64,000 nucleotides of DNA, taken from positions 62,001 to 126,000 of the forward strand of contig CAVPUH010000002.1 in the NCBI GenBank assembly GCA_963708795.1, written 5' to 3'. Made by a program: the position numbers and the translations under genes. This document shows positions 8,558 to 21,833 of this stretch, in pieces (position 1 is the first letter of the stretch; each line of letters begins with the position of its first letter). The stretch comes from DAIQRJ01 sp963708795 (GTDB lineage Bacteria; Actinomycetota; Actinomycetes; Propionibacteriales; DAIQRJ01). Below the pieces are notes generated by a model. It saw only the letters and a list, made by a program, of their open reading frames with translations, was not told where the DNA came from and ran no database searches.

Positions 8558-9226
8558 TCACTCGGATGCTTCGGCTGCTCGAATCGCTTCCATCAGGGCC
8601 CGGTTCGCGTCCCGCAGCGCCTGCTCGGGGTCGGTCCCGGCCGCGTGTGCGCGGATCGCCAACCCCAGCAGCTCACCCCCGACACCGCCCGACTCTGCCG
8701 CCACCTCGGCGGCGTTCACCCCGACCCGCCGAGCCCGACCCACGAGCTTCTCGGCCAGTGCCAGCGACGGCAGCGCCATCGGCACCCCCTCGAGCACGGA
8801 CGAACGGGCCTTCTCCTCGGCCTTGATCTCCTCCCACCGCACCTGCACGTCGCCCGCCGTCCGGGCCGCGCCCGCGGGAGTGTCGGCGGCGAACACGTGC
8901 GGATGCCGCGTCACCAACTTCGCCTGCAAACCGCGCGCGACGTCGTCGATGTCGAAGGCCTCCGACCCGGGTGCCTCGGCGGCGATCCTGGCGTGGAACA
9001 GCACCTGCAGCAGGACGTCCCCCAGCTCCTCCCGAAGGGCCGTCGGATCGTCGAGTTCGATCGCTTCGAGCGTCTCGTAGGTCTCCTCCACCAGGTAGCG
9101 CGCCAGGCTCCGGTGGGTCTGCCGCGCGTCCCACGGACACGTCCGACGGAGGACGTCCATCACGGCGACCAGCTCGACGAACGACGAGCCGGGCGGTGCG
9201 GCAGTCGCTGCCGCCTCGTCACTCAT
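8558..9226 (-). CDS. mazG: MazG family nucleoside triphosphate pyrophosphohydrolase
   Basis: A 222-residue house-cleaning enzyme hydrolysing NTPs to NMP and PPi. The all-alpha NTP-PPase core starts at about 20 with MDVLRRTCPWDARQTHRSL. It carries the metal-binding pattern EETYETLEAIE and EELGDVLLQVLFHA, then the HPHVF segment and VQVRWEEIKAEEK. Only one MazG domain is present, as in actinobacterial homologues. It lies in its usual place beside mfd and the lipoprotein, but is separated from eno by about 6 kb of accessory DNA. Confidence 0.95.
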   Translation of the reverse strand: MSDEAAATAAPPGSSFVELVAVMDVLRRTCPWDARQTHRSLARYLVEETYETLEAIELDDPTALREELGDVLLQVLFHARIAAEAPGSEAFDIDDVARGLQAKLVTRHPHVFAADTPAGAARTAGDVQVRWEEIKAEEKARSSVLEGVPMALPSLALAEKLVGRARRVGVNAAEVAAESGGVGGELLGLAIRAHAAGTDPEQALRDANRALMEAIRAAEASE

Positions 9227-9263
9227 GACCGCCCCGCGCGCCCAACTCGGTCGTCCTCGCGAA

Positions 9264-9887
9264 CTACTGGGCGGCGGGAGTGGCGCTCGCGGTGGCGATC
9301 GGCACGAGCGCTCCGGCGCCGACCTGCAATTGCTGCCCGTCCCACTTCCCGTACACCGGGTTGACCCACACCCGTTCGGTGGCAGCCAGCTTCGCGACGT
9401 ACTCGGCGGCCGCCTGCTGCGACGTCGCGTTGCCCGACTGCGAGGCGTCGGTGATACCCGCGAGCTTGTCCCCGATCGCCGTGCGGGACAGCGTCCACCG
9501 GACCATGTCGTCGATCCTGGCCTCCGGGATCACCGCAGACTTGCGCACGTTGGCGTACTGCACGTCGCTCTGCAGCTGGGCTTTGAGGTTGCTCACCCGA
9601 CTGTCCGGAACGACGACGCTGAGCCGCTCCGCCGCCTCGATCGTCAGCTGGTTCACGATGAACTCGGTGATCAGCGTGGCCTGCACGCTCGCCAGATCGG
9701 GCCCGGTCAGCCCACGCTGGCCGGTCTCCTCGAGGTAGGCGTTCGTCATGTCGTTCAGGTAGGTGACCGTGTAGGTGGTGTCGCCGACCTCGGCCGCGGA
9801 GCTCGCACTCCTCGGTCCCGCGCATGCCGCGGTCAGTGCCAACACGGCCCCGACGAGCGCGAACACCACTCCAGCTCGACGCTTCAC
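9264..9887 (-). CDS. SurA N-terminal-domain-like lipoprotein
   Basis: The start GTG at 9887 has a full AGGAGG nine bases upstream. An in-frame start further up would add 30 residues before the signal sequence. The product (207 residues) begins KRRAGVVFALVGAVLAL and has a lipobox-like TAAC at about 19-22, so export and lipidation are likely. The body has VGDTTYTVTYLNDMTNAYL and a helical region (about 70-170) resembling the SurA/PrsA N-terminal chaperone fold. There is no peptidyl-prolyl isomerase domain. A helper in envelope protein folding is plausible. It sits in the conserved slot between mfd and mazG, where M. tuberculosis has lpqU, which is a different protein family. Confidence 0.75.
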   Translation of the reverse strand: MKRRAGVVFALVGAVLALTAACAGPRSASSAAEVGDTTYTVTYLNDMTNAYLEETGQRGLTGPDLASVQATLITEFIVNQLTIEAAERLSVVVPDSRVSNLKAQLQSDVQYANVRKSAVIPEARIDDMVRWTLSRTAIGDKLAGITDASQSGNATSQQAAAEYVAKLAATERVWVNPVYGKWDGQQLQVGAGALVPIATASATPAAQ

Positions 9888-9973
9888 GTCCCGGTTCCTC
9901 CTGTTGGTCGACCTGTCCATCCACAGCTGCATCCACGCGGGCCTGCCCGCCAACCCTGGCACATCCGCCGGCC

Positions 9974-13609
<3,636 letters not shown>

Positions 13610-13648
13610 GGTGAGAAGGCACTCCGAAGGGCTGCAGACAGCACGAAC

Positions 13649-13674
13649 GCCCCGAGTCCAGTACGGACGCGGGG
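13649..13674 (-). terminator. Weak hairpin after the phosphatase gene
   Basis: GCCCCGAGTCC (13649-13659) pairs with GGACGCGGGGT (about 13664-13674), with one internal mismatch and a short loop. It lies downstream of the phosphatase, at the end of the polysaccharide genes and before mfd. No U-tract is evident, so activity is uncertain. Confidence 0.35.
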
Positions 13675-13755
13675 TTACGAAGGAAGTCTAGACGGCCGAG
13701 CCGACAGTGGCTCTGCGCAGGACCCCGATGCCGTACCAGCCGATGCTCTCGATGA

Positions 13756-14394
13756 TCAGGGGCCGGTCGGCTCGGGGCCGGCGGGCTCGGGGCCGGCGGG
13801 CTCGGGGCCGGCGGGCTCGGGGCCGGGGCTCAATGTCTCGGCGATGACGCCGACACCGTCGGCGATCATCGTGAAGGCCGCTCGATACGCCGACTCGCCG
13901 AGCAGGTACGGGTCCGGAATGTCGCCCGCACTCGTCACAGCCACGTCGAGTGCACCCCGGCGGCCGGCCGCCGAGGTGGCGACGCGAGCGAGCCAGGTGT
14001 CGGGATCCTCGCCAGGCCGACCGGGGACGGCTGCGGCCCCGAGCGAACACAGCTGCGCGAACTCGCCCAGGGTGAAGGTGCGCCGCACGGCAGCCGGGAC
14101 CATCCGCACCACACCCGCACGGTGCTCGCGGGTCGCCGTGAGGATCAGGCCGGCCGCCCGAATCCTCGCCGCCGTCATCTGCGTCGCCCGGAACCCGTCG
14201 GCCGCCACACCGGCGCCCTCCAGGAGGTCTGCCATCGGCTCGTGAATGGGTTCGCCCACCAGGGCGTGCGTCCCGGCACTCGTGACCTCGAGCGCTCGTC
14301 GATCACCGAGCGCGTGCCGGAGGAGACGTTCGAGGGCCGGCGATCGACAGACGTTTCCGGTACACACCGCCAGGATCACGGCGGACCTGTTCAC
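13756..14394 (-). CDS. Low-molecular-weight protein tyrosine phosphatase (Wzb-like)
   Basis: A cytoplasmic phosphatase that probably dephosphorylates the adjacent BY-kinase, a pairing well known in capsule systems. With the GTG at 14394 the N-terminus is NRSAVILAVCTGNVCRSPAL. Cys11 and Arg17 form the CX5R P-loop, and GDIPDPY near residue 170 holds the general-acid Asp. An ATG 69 bases further up is possible but would overlap the kinase stop by 44 bases. The C-terminus is extended by Pro/Glu/Gly repeats (EPAGP four times, last copy EPTGP), encoded by a 15-bp minisatellite. The DPY motif lies far from the P-loop, as usual. It is the last gene of the polysaccharide cluster. Confidence 0.88.
   Translation of the reverse strand: MNRSAVILAVCTGNVCRSPALERLLRHALGDRRALEVTSAGTHALVGEPIHEPMADLLEGAGVAADGFRATQMTAARIRAAGLILTATREHRAGVVRMVPAAVRRTFTLGEFAQLCSLGAAAVPGRPGEDPDTWLARVATSAAGRRGALDVAVTSAGDIPDPYLLGESAYRAAFTMIADGVGVIAETLSPGPEPAGPEPAGPEPAGPEPTGP
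13759..13828 (-). repeat. 15-bp coding minisatellite, about 4.6 copies
   Basis: The unit GGCTCGGGGCCGGCG repeats almost exactly and encodes the EPAGP units at the phosphatase C-terminus. Each unit is a multiple of three, so copy-number change would alter tail length without breaking the frame. Confidence 0.9.
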
Positions 14395-14419
14395 GTGCGT
14401 CAGAAGGCTTCGCCGCCTC

Positions 14420-15823
14420 TTACTTCGCCGAGCGCCTGGATCTGCGCTCGGCGCGATGGGCACGCCCGGATGTCTCCTGCACGTAGCCGTAGTAGGACGT
14501 CGACGGCTTGGCCGACGTGCCCTTCAGCACGACGCCGAGGACCTTCGCCCCGACCTGCTCGATCGATCGGAGCCCGTCTGAGAACTGGGCCCGGTGCACC
14601 TTGTTGACGTTCGCGACGACGACGGCACCACTGACCCGTGCGGCCAGGATCGCGGCGTCCGTCACCGGCAACAGTGGCGCGGAGTCGAACAGCACGACGT
14701 CATACAGGGAACGCACCTTCGCGATGAACGAGGCCATGCTCTGCGACGCGAGCAGCTCGCTCGGGTTCGGCGGGACGTCACCCGCGCTCAGCACGTCCAG
14801 GGTCTTCCCGTCGTCGGCGGTCCACTTCTGCACGACCTCCTCGAACGTGGCCCGGCCGGTCAGGACGGTCGTGAGCCCGACCGCACCCTCCAGGCCCATG
14901 TACTCGGCGATCGAGGGCTGCCTCAGGTCCGCGTCGACCAGCAGGACCCGATCACCGACCTCGGCGCAGACGATCGCGAGGTTCGCGGTGGTCGTGGACT
15001 TTCCTTCGTTGGCGAGGGAGGACGTGATGACGACCGCCAACGGGTGCTCGTCGACCCCGAGGAACTCGAGGTTGGTCCGCAGCCGCCGAAACGATTCGGC
15101 GATCGGGCTCAAGGGGAAGTCGCGGACGACGAGCTGGTTCCGGGCGAACTTCTTGTCCGTCGCGATGTCCCCCAGCAGCGGGGCCTTCGTGATCGCTGTG
15201 ACGTCCGCGGCGCGACGGAGTCGGGTGTCGGCCAGTTCGACGACGACCGCCAGAGCCGCGCCGAGCAGCAGGCCGCCCATCAGGCCCGCGGCGAGGTTCC
15301 GCTTCTTCTTCGGTGCCGAGGGCGACTGTGGAACCGGTGCGGCACCCACCGTGGCGACGTCGACGGTGGACTTGCCGTTGGCATCCTTGGGCGACAGCGC
15401 GCGGACCGCCACGCCGAGCTGCGCGGCCACGGCGTTGGCGACGTCGGCGGCCTGCTTGGCCGACGTGCTCGAGGCGGTGATGCGGGCGATCACGGTGTCG
15501 GGGGTCGCCGAAACCACGACCGACCCCGCCAGCGCCTTCGGCGACACATCGAGTCCGAGTTTGTCGATCACGGGCTGCAGGACTTCAGGCGTCGTCGCCA
15601 GTTCGGCGAAGGACAGGATCTGGTTCTGGGTGTAGTTCGAGCCCTGGTACAGGTCGTTGGCCGAGGTCCCGTACGGCAGCGAGAAGTACACGCTCGCGGT
15701 CGCCGTGTAGGTCGGCGCCGCCGTGAACGTGAGCGCGGCGGCCGCGAGCAGTCCGACCAGACCTGTGGCGGCGATCAGCGCCCAACGCTTGCGCACGATC
15801 GCGACGTAGTCGCGGATTCGCAT
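14420..15823 (-). CDS. BY-kinase: Wzz-like chain-length regulator fused to tyrosine kinase
   Basis: A 467-residue membrane protein controlling polysaccharide chain length and export. The Wzz domain begins at residue 1 (MRIRDYVAIVRKRWALIAAT) with membrane helices at about 16-36 and 175-196 enclosing an extracytoplasmic loop. The cytoplasmic kinase has Walker A SSLANEGKST (about 268-277), Walker A' VLLVDADLRQP (293-303) and Walker B DVVLFDSAPLL (about 360). The tail has a short Tyr cluster (SYYGYVQ) instead of the longer clusters in enterobacterial Wzc. The ATG overlaps the polymerase/ligase stop by one base (TGATG). Fusion of modulator and kinase in one chain is the Wzc layout, also found in actinobacteria. 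Confidence 0.92.
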   Translation of the reverse strand: MRIRDYVAIVRKRWALIAATGLVGLLAAAALTFTAAPTYTATASVYFSLPYGTSANDLYQGSNYTQNQILSFAELATTPEVLQPVIDKLGLDVSPKALAGSVVVSATPDTVIARITASSTSAKQAADVANAVAAQLGVAVRALSPKDANGKSTVDVATVGAAPVPQSPSAPKKKRNLAAGLMGGLLLGAALAVVVELADTRLRRAADVTAITKAPLLGDIATDKKFARNQLVVRDFPLSPIAESFRRLRTNLEFLGVDEHPLAVVITSSLANEGKSTTTANLAIVCAEVGDRVLLVDADLRQPSIAEYMGLEGAVGLTTVLTGRATFEEVVQKWTADDGKTLDVLSAGDVPPNPSELLASQSMASFIAKVRSLYDVVLFDSAPLLPVTDAAILAARVSGAVVVANVNKVHRAQFSDGLRSIEQVGAKVLGVVLKGTSAKPSTSYYGYVQETSGRAHRAERRSRRSAK

Positions 15824-17152
15824 CAGATCGCCCCGCCTCTCACCAGTTGCACACCAGACCAACGACTCGCCTGCTCGTCGGTTCCCGACGCGCCACCGCC
15901 GATCGCCTCGGCACGAGCTGCCTGAGCCGACAGGGCCAACCCGATCATGAACCACACCATCACGGCGTACTGGGTGATGAGGGCCACCGTCACGAACGCC
16001 GGGATCTGTGCGACGACCGCAATGGTCGGCGCCGTCGCCTGCCTCGCGAGCACGAGCACCAGCGCGCCCAGCAGCAACAACGCGGCGACCAGGAGCGCCA
16101 CCCAGCCGTAGGTGAGGCCGAGCAGGATCAACGCGTTGTCGACCGAACGGAAGTTGCCGACCAGCAACTCTCCCGTCGCGGTCTTGTGGACGGCAGGCGA
16201 CAGCCCGAGCACCGACATCTCGGGTATCAGGGACGTCAAGCGTCCGCGGAACTGCGCGCTGCCCGTCGCCTCGCCGCCGGCTGTGGCGAAGATCCGGGTG
16301 ATGAAGGGGACGAGGACGACTGCGAGGACTCCCACGGTGGCCACCACGGCCACCCGGGCGCGGACGGACAGCGTCCGGTCCGGCAGGAACAACACCGCCA
16401 GGACGATCCCCACGATCGCTCCGATCATCCCGGTGCGGCTGAAGCTGACGACAGTGCATCCGACCATCAACCCGACCGCGATCGCCTTCGTGCGTGGTCG
16501 CAAGGTGCTCGCGAGGGTCAACGGGATCACCATCGCGACACTCGAGCCGAGCGCGATCGAATGGCCGAACGCACCCTCGGCGCGGGTGATGCCGCCGCGC
16601 TCCTGGAGTGGACCCCAGTTCGCGTAGAGCACGTTGTGACGCACGAGCTTCACGAACGGGTTCCAGCCCGTGAGGAACTCGATGATCGCCAGCACACTCA
16701 CGGCTGCGAACATCGCGCTCATGCACCGGTACAGCCAATCGAGCGACACCCGGAGCGGGAGGTGCCGCCACCAGCAGCGCGATGATCCACTGGAAGAGCA
16801 GCGTGAGGACAGCCTGGATGGACGCGCTCCGCAGCAGCACGGGCACCAGGCACACGACGACGAAGACCGCGATACCGACGTCGCCGAACCCGTACGTGCG
16901 GGGCATGGTCGGTGCGAGGGCAGCCAGGACCACGATCCCGACCAGCGTGGTGGGACCCCAGTAGATCTTGAAGTTGATGCCCAGCCAGATCGGCACGAAG
17001 CAGATGGAGGCCAGCCATACGACCGCCGTCAGCCTCGGCGCGACCCGGAGGACGAGCGACCCGGTGACGGCCACTCCGACGGCGCACATCATCAAGAGGT
17101 AGCGGTCGGCACGACCTGCCGAGATCGCCGAGACGAGAGGGCCGGTGCTCAT
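15823..17152 (-). CDS. O-antigen ligase/Wzy-like polymerase, one frameshift
   Basis: A polytopic membrane protein of about 442 residues. The first ~128 residues (to FQWIIALLVA) form four or five helices. The remaining ~310 residues continue in another frame from HLPLRVSLDWLYRCM, after a single extra base near 16767 in GGCGGC. The second part has the long periplasmic region with WGPLQERGGITRAEGAFGHS and SFSRTGMIGAIVGIVLA, typical of the O-antigen ligase/RfaL-Wzy superfamily. Such proteins polymerise lipid-linked repeat units or transfer the glycan. With a flippase and a Wzc-like kinase beside it, polymerase (Wzy) is likelier. The indel looks like a consensus error because both parts are otherwise intact. 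Confidence 0.82.
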
Positions 17153-17207
17153 GCGACTCCCTCGGTCGGATCGTGGACACGTGCGGGACCGATAGTAGGG
17201 GTCCGAG

Positions 17208-18717
17208 TCACGCCGGCGAGTGCACGCTGCGTCGTCGACTGGCCACGATCCGGGTCAGCACGTCGGTCACCGATCGCACGTCGCGGCGCACCGATGGGAT
17301 CAGCATGCTGATCCCACCACCGACGGCGATCCCGGCGGCCACGGCGATCACCATCGAGGCGAACGGGGGAAGTGCCGAGCTGAGATCCGATCCGAGCCAC
17401 GTGGCGCCCGCCACCAGCGCCGTGACGCCGATGATGCGGAAGGCACCGAGGATCAGCCCTCTGACCGGCACTCCCGAGCGTCTCGACAGCCACCAGAACG
17501 AGAGCGGCCAGGCGATCGCCGGCGCGATGGCGTACCCGGTGGCGACGCCGATCACGCCCCACATGCTGCCGGTGAGGATGCACCCCGCCTTGATGGCGGA
17601 CGTGATGAGCGTGTACTGGAACAGGTCGCGAGTCAGGCCCCGGGACAGGTAGACCCAGTACCCGACATACGCCAGCGTCTGGAAGATGCCGGCGATGGCG
17701 AGCAGCCTCATGATCGGCACGACGCTCGTCCACTGCGACCCGAGGAAGACGGCGGTGATCGGCGTGGCGCCGCCGACGACCAGTCCGAGCCCGACGACGA
17801 GCGTGTAGCCGAGCGCCAGCTGTCCGCGGGTCAGATAGGCGAGATAGCGCCGGGTGTCGTCGTGCAGTCTCGAGAGCACCGGCAACGCGACCGTGGTCGT
17901 CGGGGCGCGGAGTTGGCCCAAGGGGGTCATCAGCAGCTGGAACGCACGGTTGTAGAGCCCCAGCTGCGAAGGCCCGAACCGGGTCCCGATGATCAGCGAG
18001 TCGATGTTGTTGCTGATGTAGCCGATCAGCTGTGAGCCCGCGAGATTCCAGCCGAACCGCAGGATGCCGTCCATCGCGATCCCACGGTGCGGACGGGTCG
18101 GGAGCCAGTGGCCGCCGATCACGACGATCGCGAGCATCACCGCGACCTGCGCCACCTGCTGGATGACCAGCGCCCAGTAGCCGGCTCCGGCCAGGGCGGC
18201 CGAGATCGCCAGGATCAACGCCACGAGCGGCGAGGAGACGTCGGCGACGAGCGAGCCGGGAGAACCGCAGGCGCCGGTTGAGGTCGGCTCGGTACTGGGT
18301 GGCCGCGCCGTTCAGCAGGAAGCACACGGCGAGAACCCGGCTCATGGCCGTCAGTTCCGGCTGGTCGTACAGGTCGGAGATCAGCGGCGCGACCACGAAG
18401 GTGAGGGTGGCCAGCACCGCGCCGATCCCGGTGTTGATCCAGAAGAGCTGGTTGCGTTGGGCGAGCGAGAGGGTCTTGGCCTGGATCGCCGCCGACGACA
18501 ACCCGAAGTCGCGGAAGATGTCCGCGACCCCGATGATCGCCATGATCATCGCGAGCAGACCGTAGTCGTGCGGGCTCAGGAGCCGGGCGAGGACGGCGAC
18601 GGAGCCGACCTGGAGGATGATCTTCAGGCACTGGGCGCCGACCGTCACCGCGACGCCGCGGGCAGCACGTGTCCCCAGATTCGCGCTCTCGGCGTCGGTT
18701 CTGGATTCCGACGTCAT
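17208..18717 (-). CDS. Wzx-type polysaccharide flippase, one frameshift
   Basis: A multidrug/oligosaccharidyl-lipid/polysaccharide (MOP) superfamily flippase of about 502 residues moving undecaprenyl-PP-linked units across the membrane. The N-terminal part starts MTSESRTDAESANLGTRAAR, with helices through QCLKIILQVGSVAVLARLLS and FRDFGLSSAAIQ. The frame changes by one base near 18243, inside RFSRL. It then continues LVADVSSPLVALILAISAAL through a further ten or so helices to SRRRSVHSPA. The ATG overlaps the stop of the FrhB-like gene (ATGA). Length and hydrophobicity after frame repair are normal. Confidence 0.85.
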
Positions 18718-19933
18718 GTCGTGATCCCGCGTCGCTGCGTGCGGACCCGGCGAAACGAGCCTCGGAGCGTTCGCACAGCCGTCCTCGGCTGCCGGGCGGT
18801 GAGCCGGGTGAGGCCGAAGCCGACGAAACGTGGCACCGGCTGACCCGCCAACCGGGCGCCGAGCAGCCGGGCAGCGAGTTCTTGTCGTCGCCTGCGCTGG
18901 AACGGCTGGATGGCCGCGACGTCGTCCATGTCGATCGGCTCGGCGACGATGACCCCGTCGGCGCGCGTGCTCGATCAGTTGCCGTCCCCGCGGCGTCCGT
19001 GCGATCAGGGCGCTGAAGCCGTCGCCTTCGGCGAAGGTCGGATAGCCCTGCGCGTCGGTCTCCCAGAAGTCGGCGGCGGTGACATCGCTGCTCTCACCGA
19101 CGCCGTCCGGACAGACCTTGCAGCGCCACTGCATCGTCGGGCCGAGGAACTCGCCCCAGGACCGGTCGTACGTCGCTGCGACGGTCCGGTCGGCGGCGAC
19201 CGCCGTGAACGCGCCCGGCCACCCGTGACCCCGGTACCACAGATCGTGGAGCTGCTCGTCCGGGGCGATCCCGAGCTCGCTCAACAGGGCAGACGTCGCC
19301 TTCTGGCTCGGAGTACCGGCGCAGAAGAACGACAACAGCGGTGGCGCGTCCTCGGGACGGGTGCCCGCGAGCATAGCCCGAGCGGCTGACACCTCGCACG
19401 GCTTCCCGACGAACGCCGCGCCGGTGTGGAACCCGGCTGCATTCGAGACGGGCGCGTAGCGGGAGCCGGCCGCGTCGAGTGCTTCCTGACGTGAGGTGAT
19501 CGTCACGGTCACGGTTCGCCGGGCGTCCGCCTGCGACGCGGCCGACCCGACCACCGCGCGTTGCTGGCCGGTCTCCACGAGCCAGGCCGACAGCGCGGTC
19601 AGGACGCCACCGCTGCTCCCCCGCAGCCGGACGTCGGCGTCGGCCGCCCAGGCGCGCCAGACCTCGAGATACGGGCCCATCGTCGGGTGCAGCGCGACCC
19701 CCCGCGGTCGCGGTGACCGCACCGAGCACCGGACAGATCCGGCGGAACCGGGTCACCGCGGCTCGGTCGTGTTGATCGACGGCCGGTCCACTCCGGGTCG
19801 GCCGCAGGAAACCGGCGTCGTCCACCTCCATGCTCAACCCGGTGTCGAGGAGCGTGCACGCCCCACAACCGCTGCAGTTGCCCCCGTCGACGACCCCCGC
19901 GACAGCGGCGTCGAGCCCACGACGCGCCCTCAC
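18714..19933 (-). CDS. F420 hydrogenase/dehydrogenase beta-subunit (FrhB)-like protein, two frameshifts
   Basis: After correcting single-base shifts near 19700 (a run of six G) and 18978, one protein of about 405 residues emerges. An N-terminal GGNCSGCGACTLL holds ferredoxin-type cysteines and RRICPVLG follows. The FrhB/FdhB core carries RHRGSSGG-like VRLRGSSGGVLTALSAWLVE, FVGKPCEVSAARAM, LLSFFCAGTPS, MQWRCKVCPDGVGESSDVTA and DFWETD. It ends with VIVAEPIDMDDVAAIQPFQ and a basic tail. FrhB relatives bind FAD, Fe-S clusters and F420. In polysaccharide loci they commonly sit beside pyruvyltransferases, but their reaction there is not settled. The GTG overlaps the acyltransferase stop (GTGA). Confidence 0.8.
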
Positions 19934-20493
19934 TGGAGGGGGTGGTGGAAGTCGAGCGAGTAGTCCAGGTCCCTCGAGCGTTGCCGGAGCGGTCGAGCGG
20001 GCACGCCCCCGACGATCACGAACGGCTCCACGTCGCGGGTCACGACGGCTCCTGCCGCGACGACAGCACCTTCGCCGATCGTCACCCCCGGGAGGATCGT
20101 GGCGCGGGTTGCGACGTACGCCCGATCTCCGATCACGACAGAGCCGCCCTTGGTCCGGAACCCACGATCGTCTGGATCGTGTTCCAGGGTGAAGATCTGC
20201 ACGTGGCCGCCGATGTTCACGTTGTCGCCGATCACCAGCCCGCGACGACCGTCGAAGAACGCATCGTTCCCGATGATCGAATGCGCACCGATGGTGATCC
20301 CGGACGGCTGGTAGAACGCTGCTCGCCAATGGAAGGAGGTGTGTCGACCGATCCGCATCCCCAGCACGTGGCGGTACCACCACAGGCGCACGCGATGGAT
20401 CGGAACGCGGCCCACCACGAATGCGCCGAAGAGATTCCAGGCTCGCCCGTACCGGCGAACCGACTGCCTCACGTCGCCCAACCAGGACGTCAT
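19930..20493 (-). CDS. Left-handed beta-helix O-acyltransferase
   Basis: A 187-residue enzyme with hexapeptide repeats characteristic of CysE/WcaF/VatD-type transferases: ITIGAHSIIGNDAFFDGRRG, LVIGDNVNIGGHVQIFT, VVIGDRAYVATRATILPGV, TIGEGAVVAAGAVVTRDVEP. The catalytic-type His is in FTLEHDPDD. GGVPARPL is the usual closing motif. The short basic N-terminus suggests membrane proximity. It probably acetylates a sugar of the polysaccharide. Both ends overlap neighbours by four bases, so it is translationally coupled to the pyruvyltransferase upstream and the FrhB-like gene downstream. The frame is intact although its neighbours are broken. Confidence 0.9.
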   Translation of the reverse strand: MTSWLGDVRQSVRRYGRAWNLFGAFVVGRVPIHRVRLWWYRHVLGMRIGRHTSFHWRAAFYQPSGITIGAHSIIGNDAFFDGRRGLVIGDNVNIGGHVQIFTLEHDPDDRGFRTKGGSVVIGDRAYVATRATILPGVTIGEGAVVAAGAVVTRDVEPFVIVGGVPARPLRQRSRDLDYSLDFHHPLQ

Positions 20494-21579
20494 CGGACGA
20501 CCCCGCGCAGCAGGGCCTCAGCCGGCGCGAGGAGTTCTTGCGCTCGCTCGGCGACGAGTTGAGCCGCCTTGGTGAGCGACCCGTCGTCGGCTGCCTCGAT
20601 CACGTGCTGTGCGGCACGGGGATCGCTTCGCAGGTCGATGCTCGTCGTCCACCCGATCGCCCATCAGCGGCGCGAACTTGCGCGAGTAGGCCATCGCGAT
20701 CGCCGGCGTGCCGGTCGAGAGCGCGTTCAGGCATGCGTGCATGCGCGCGCCGATGACGAGCCGGCGCCCGCGATCAGTCGAGCGCGCGTCGTCGAGGTCG
20801 CCGGCAGGTGCACGATCTCGACGCCGGCGCCGTACTCGTCGGCGAGCGCGCGAGTGGCCGGCACGTCGTTGTCGGCGTTGTCCGAGTCGAGCACGTGCGG
20901 GAGGAGCGTCACCGTCCGACCACTCGCCGAGCAGACCGTCGATGATGCCGGCGACCGTCGCACGGTAGGCGGTGGAGTCGACGTGCGCATCCGACCTGCC
21001 ACAGCAGACCGGAGACGTTGAGCAGCACGTCGAAACGCTCACGCACGACCGGGACTGATCGATGCCGAACACGAGGTCGCTCGCGACGCGTCGACCGGCC
21101 GGCCCAACCGGGCGGCGGCCGCGCGCTGACGGATCGCGCGCGAAGACGGCGGTCGCTCGCCGCAGGGTGCGGCGGGCCGAGCGCGTACGCGCGCGCGCGG
21201 AGTCGAAGGGGCCGATCGTCTGGGGACGCGAGCGACGACCGGCACCCCGGCCTGCCGGGCGAACTCGTGCAGCAGCGACATTGTCGTGAGCCGACGGCAG
21301 CCCGTAGATGTCGGCGAAGCTGTCGCCGGAGCGGGTGTCGACCAGACGAGATCGAAGCTCCTCAGCCAGGCGCATCAGCCCTTGCCGGTTGGTCGCCCAC
21401 TCGCGCACGAGCGACTTCGGGTCGCCGACCCGCATGGGCGCATCGCCGGGACCGTAACTCTGGAACGAGGTGGTGGCGTCGGGCCAGACCCGGCGAACCA
21501 GTGCTCCGGATCCCTCGGCCAGCGCACGCACGCCGAGGTTGGACGACCGCTGGTCGGCCCAGAGGATCAGAACCTTCAT
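20490..21579 (-). CDS. Polysaccharide pyruvyltransferase, several frameshifts
   Basis: The gene begins ATG at 21579 with MKVLILWADQRSSNLGVRAL, the N-terminal Rossmann start of the family. It ends LLRGVVR at 20490, where TGA overlaps the acyltransferase ATG. In between, at least four single-base shifts move the sense among the three frames: MSLLHEFARQAGVPVVARVP, QTIGPFDS, TVTLLPHVLDSDNADNDVPA, then RRLVIGARMHACLNALS and GTPAIAMAYSRKFAPLMGD. The His in VIGARMHA and the ARMHACLNALS block are typical of PS_pyruv_trans enzymes, which add ketal pyruvate from phosphoenolpyruvate to sugars. The indel spacing suggests poor consensus quality rather than a dead gene, but true decay cannot be excluded. 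Confidence 0.75.
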
Positions 21580-21746
21580 CGCTGCCTTTCAGCCGTCGCC
21601 ACGGTGGGTGACCTCGGCGGATCGATCACGGAGGTGCGCGCGCCAGAGCCGAACTCTATCGCGGCGAAAAGTCACGAAGTGTTACGAGGCAACGATCCCC
21701 GGCCCCCGCACCGGCCAACCTGTCGACCCGGTCGGTGAGCGCAGAA

Positions 21747-21779
21747 GGGGCCCGGGCGGAAGTACCCGACCCGGGCCCC
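21747..21779 (-). terminator. Strong GC hairpin after the surface-protein gene
   Basis: GGGGCCCGGG (21747-21756) pairs perfectly with CCCGGGCCCC (21770-21779) over a 13-base loop. It lies about 55 bp beyond the stop of the large secreted protein and separates it from the pyruvyltransferase gene. There is no clear U-tract, which is common in actinobacterial terminators. Confidence 0.7.
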
Positions 21780-21833
21780 ACACACCTGCGTCGCGCTCGT
21801 CCCACCACTACTGGGCGGCCCTGGGGCCGTCGA

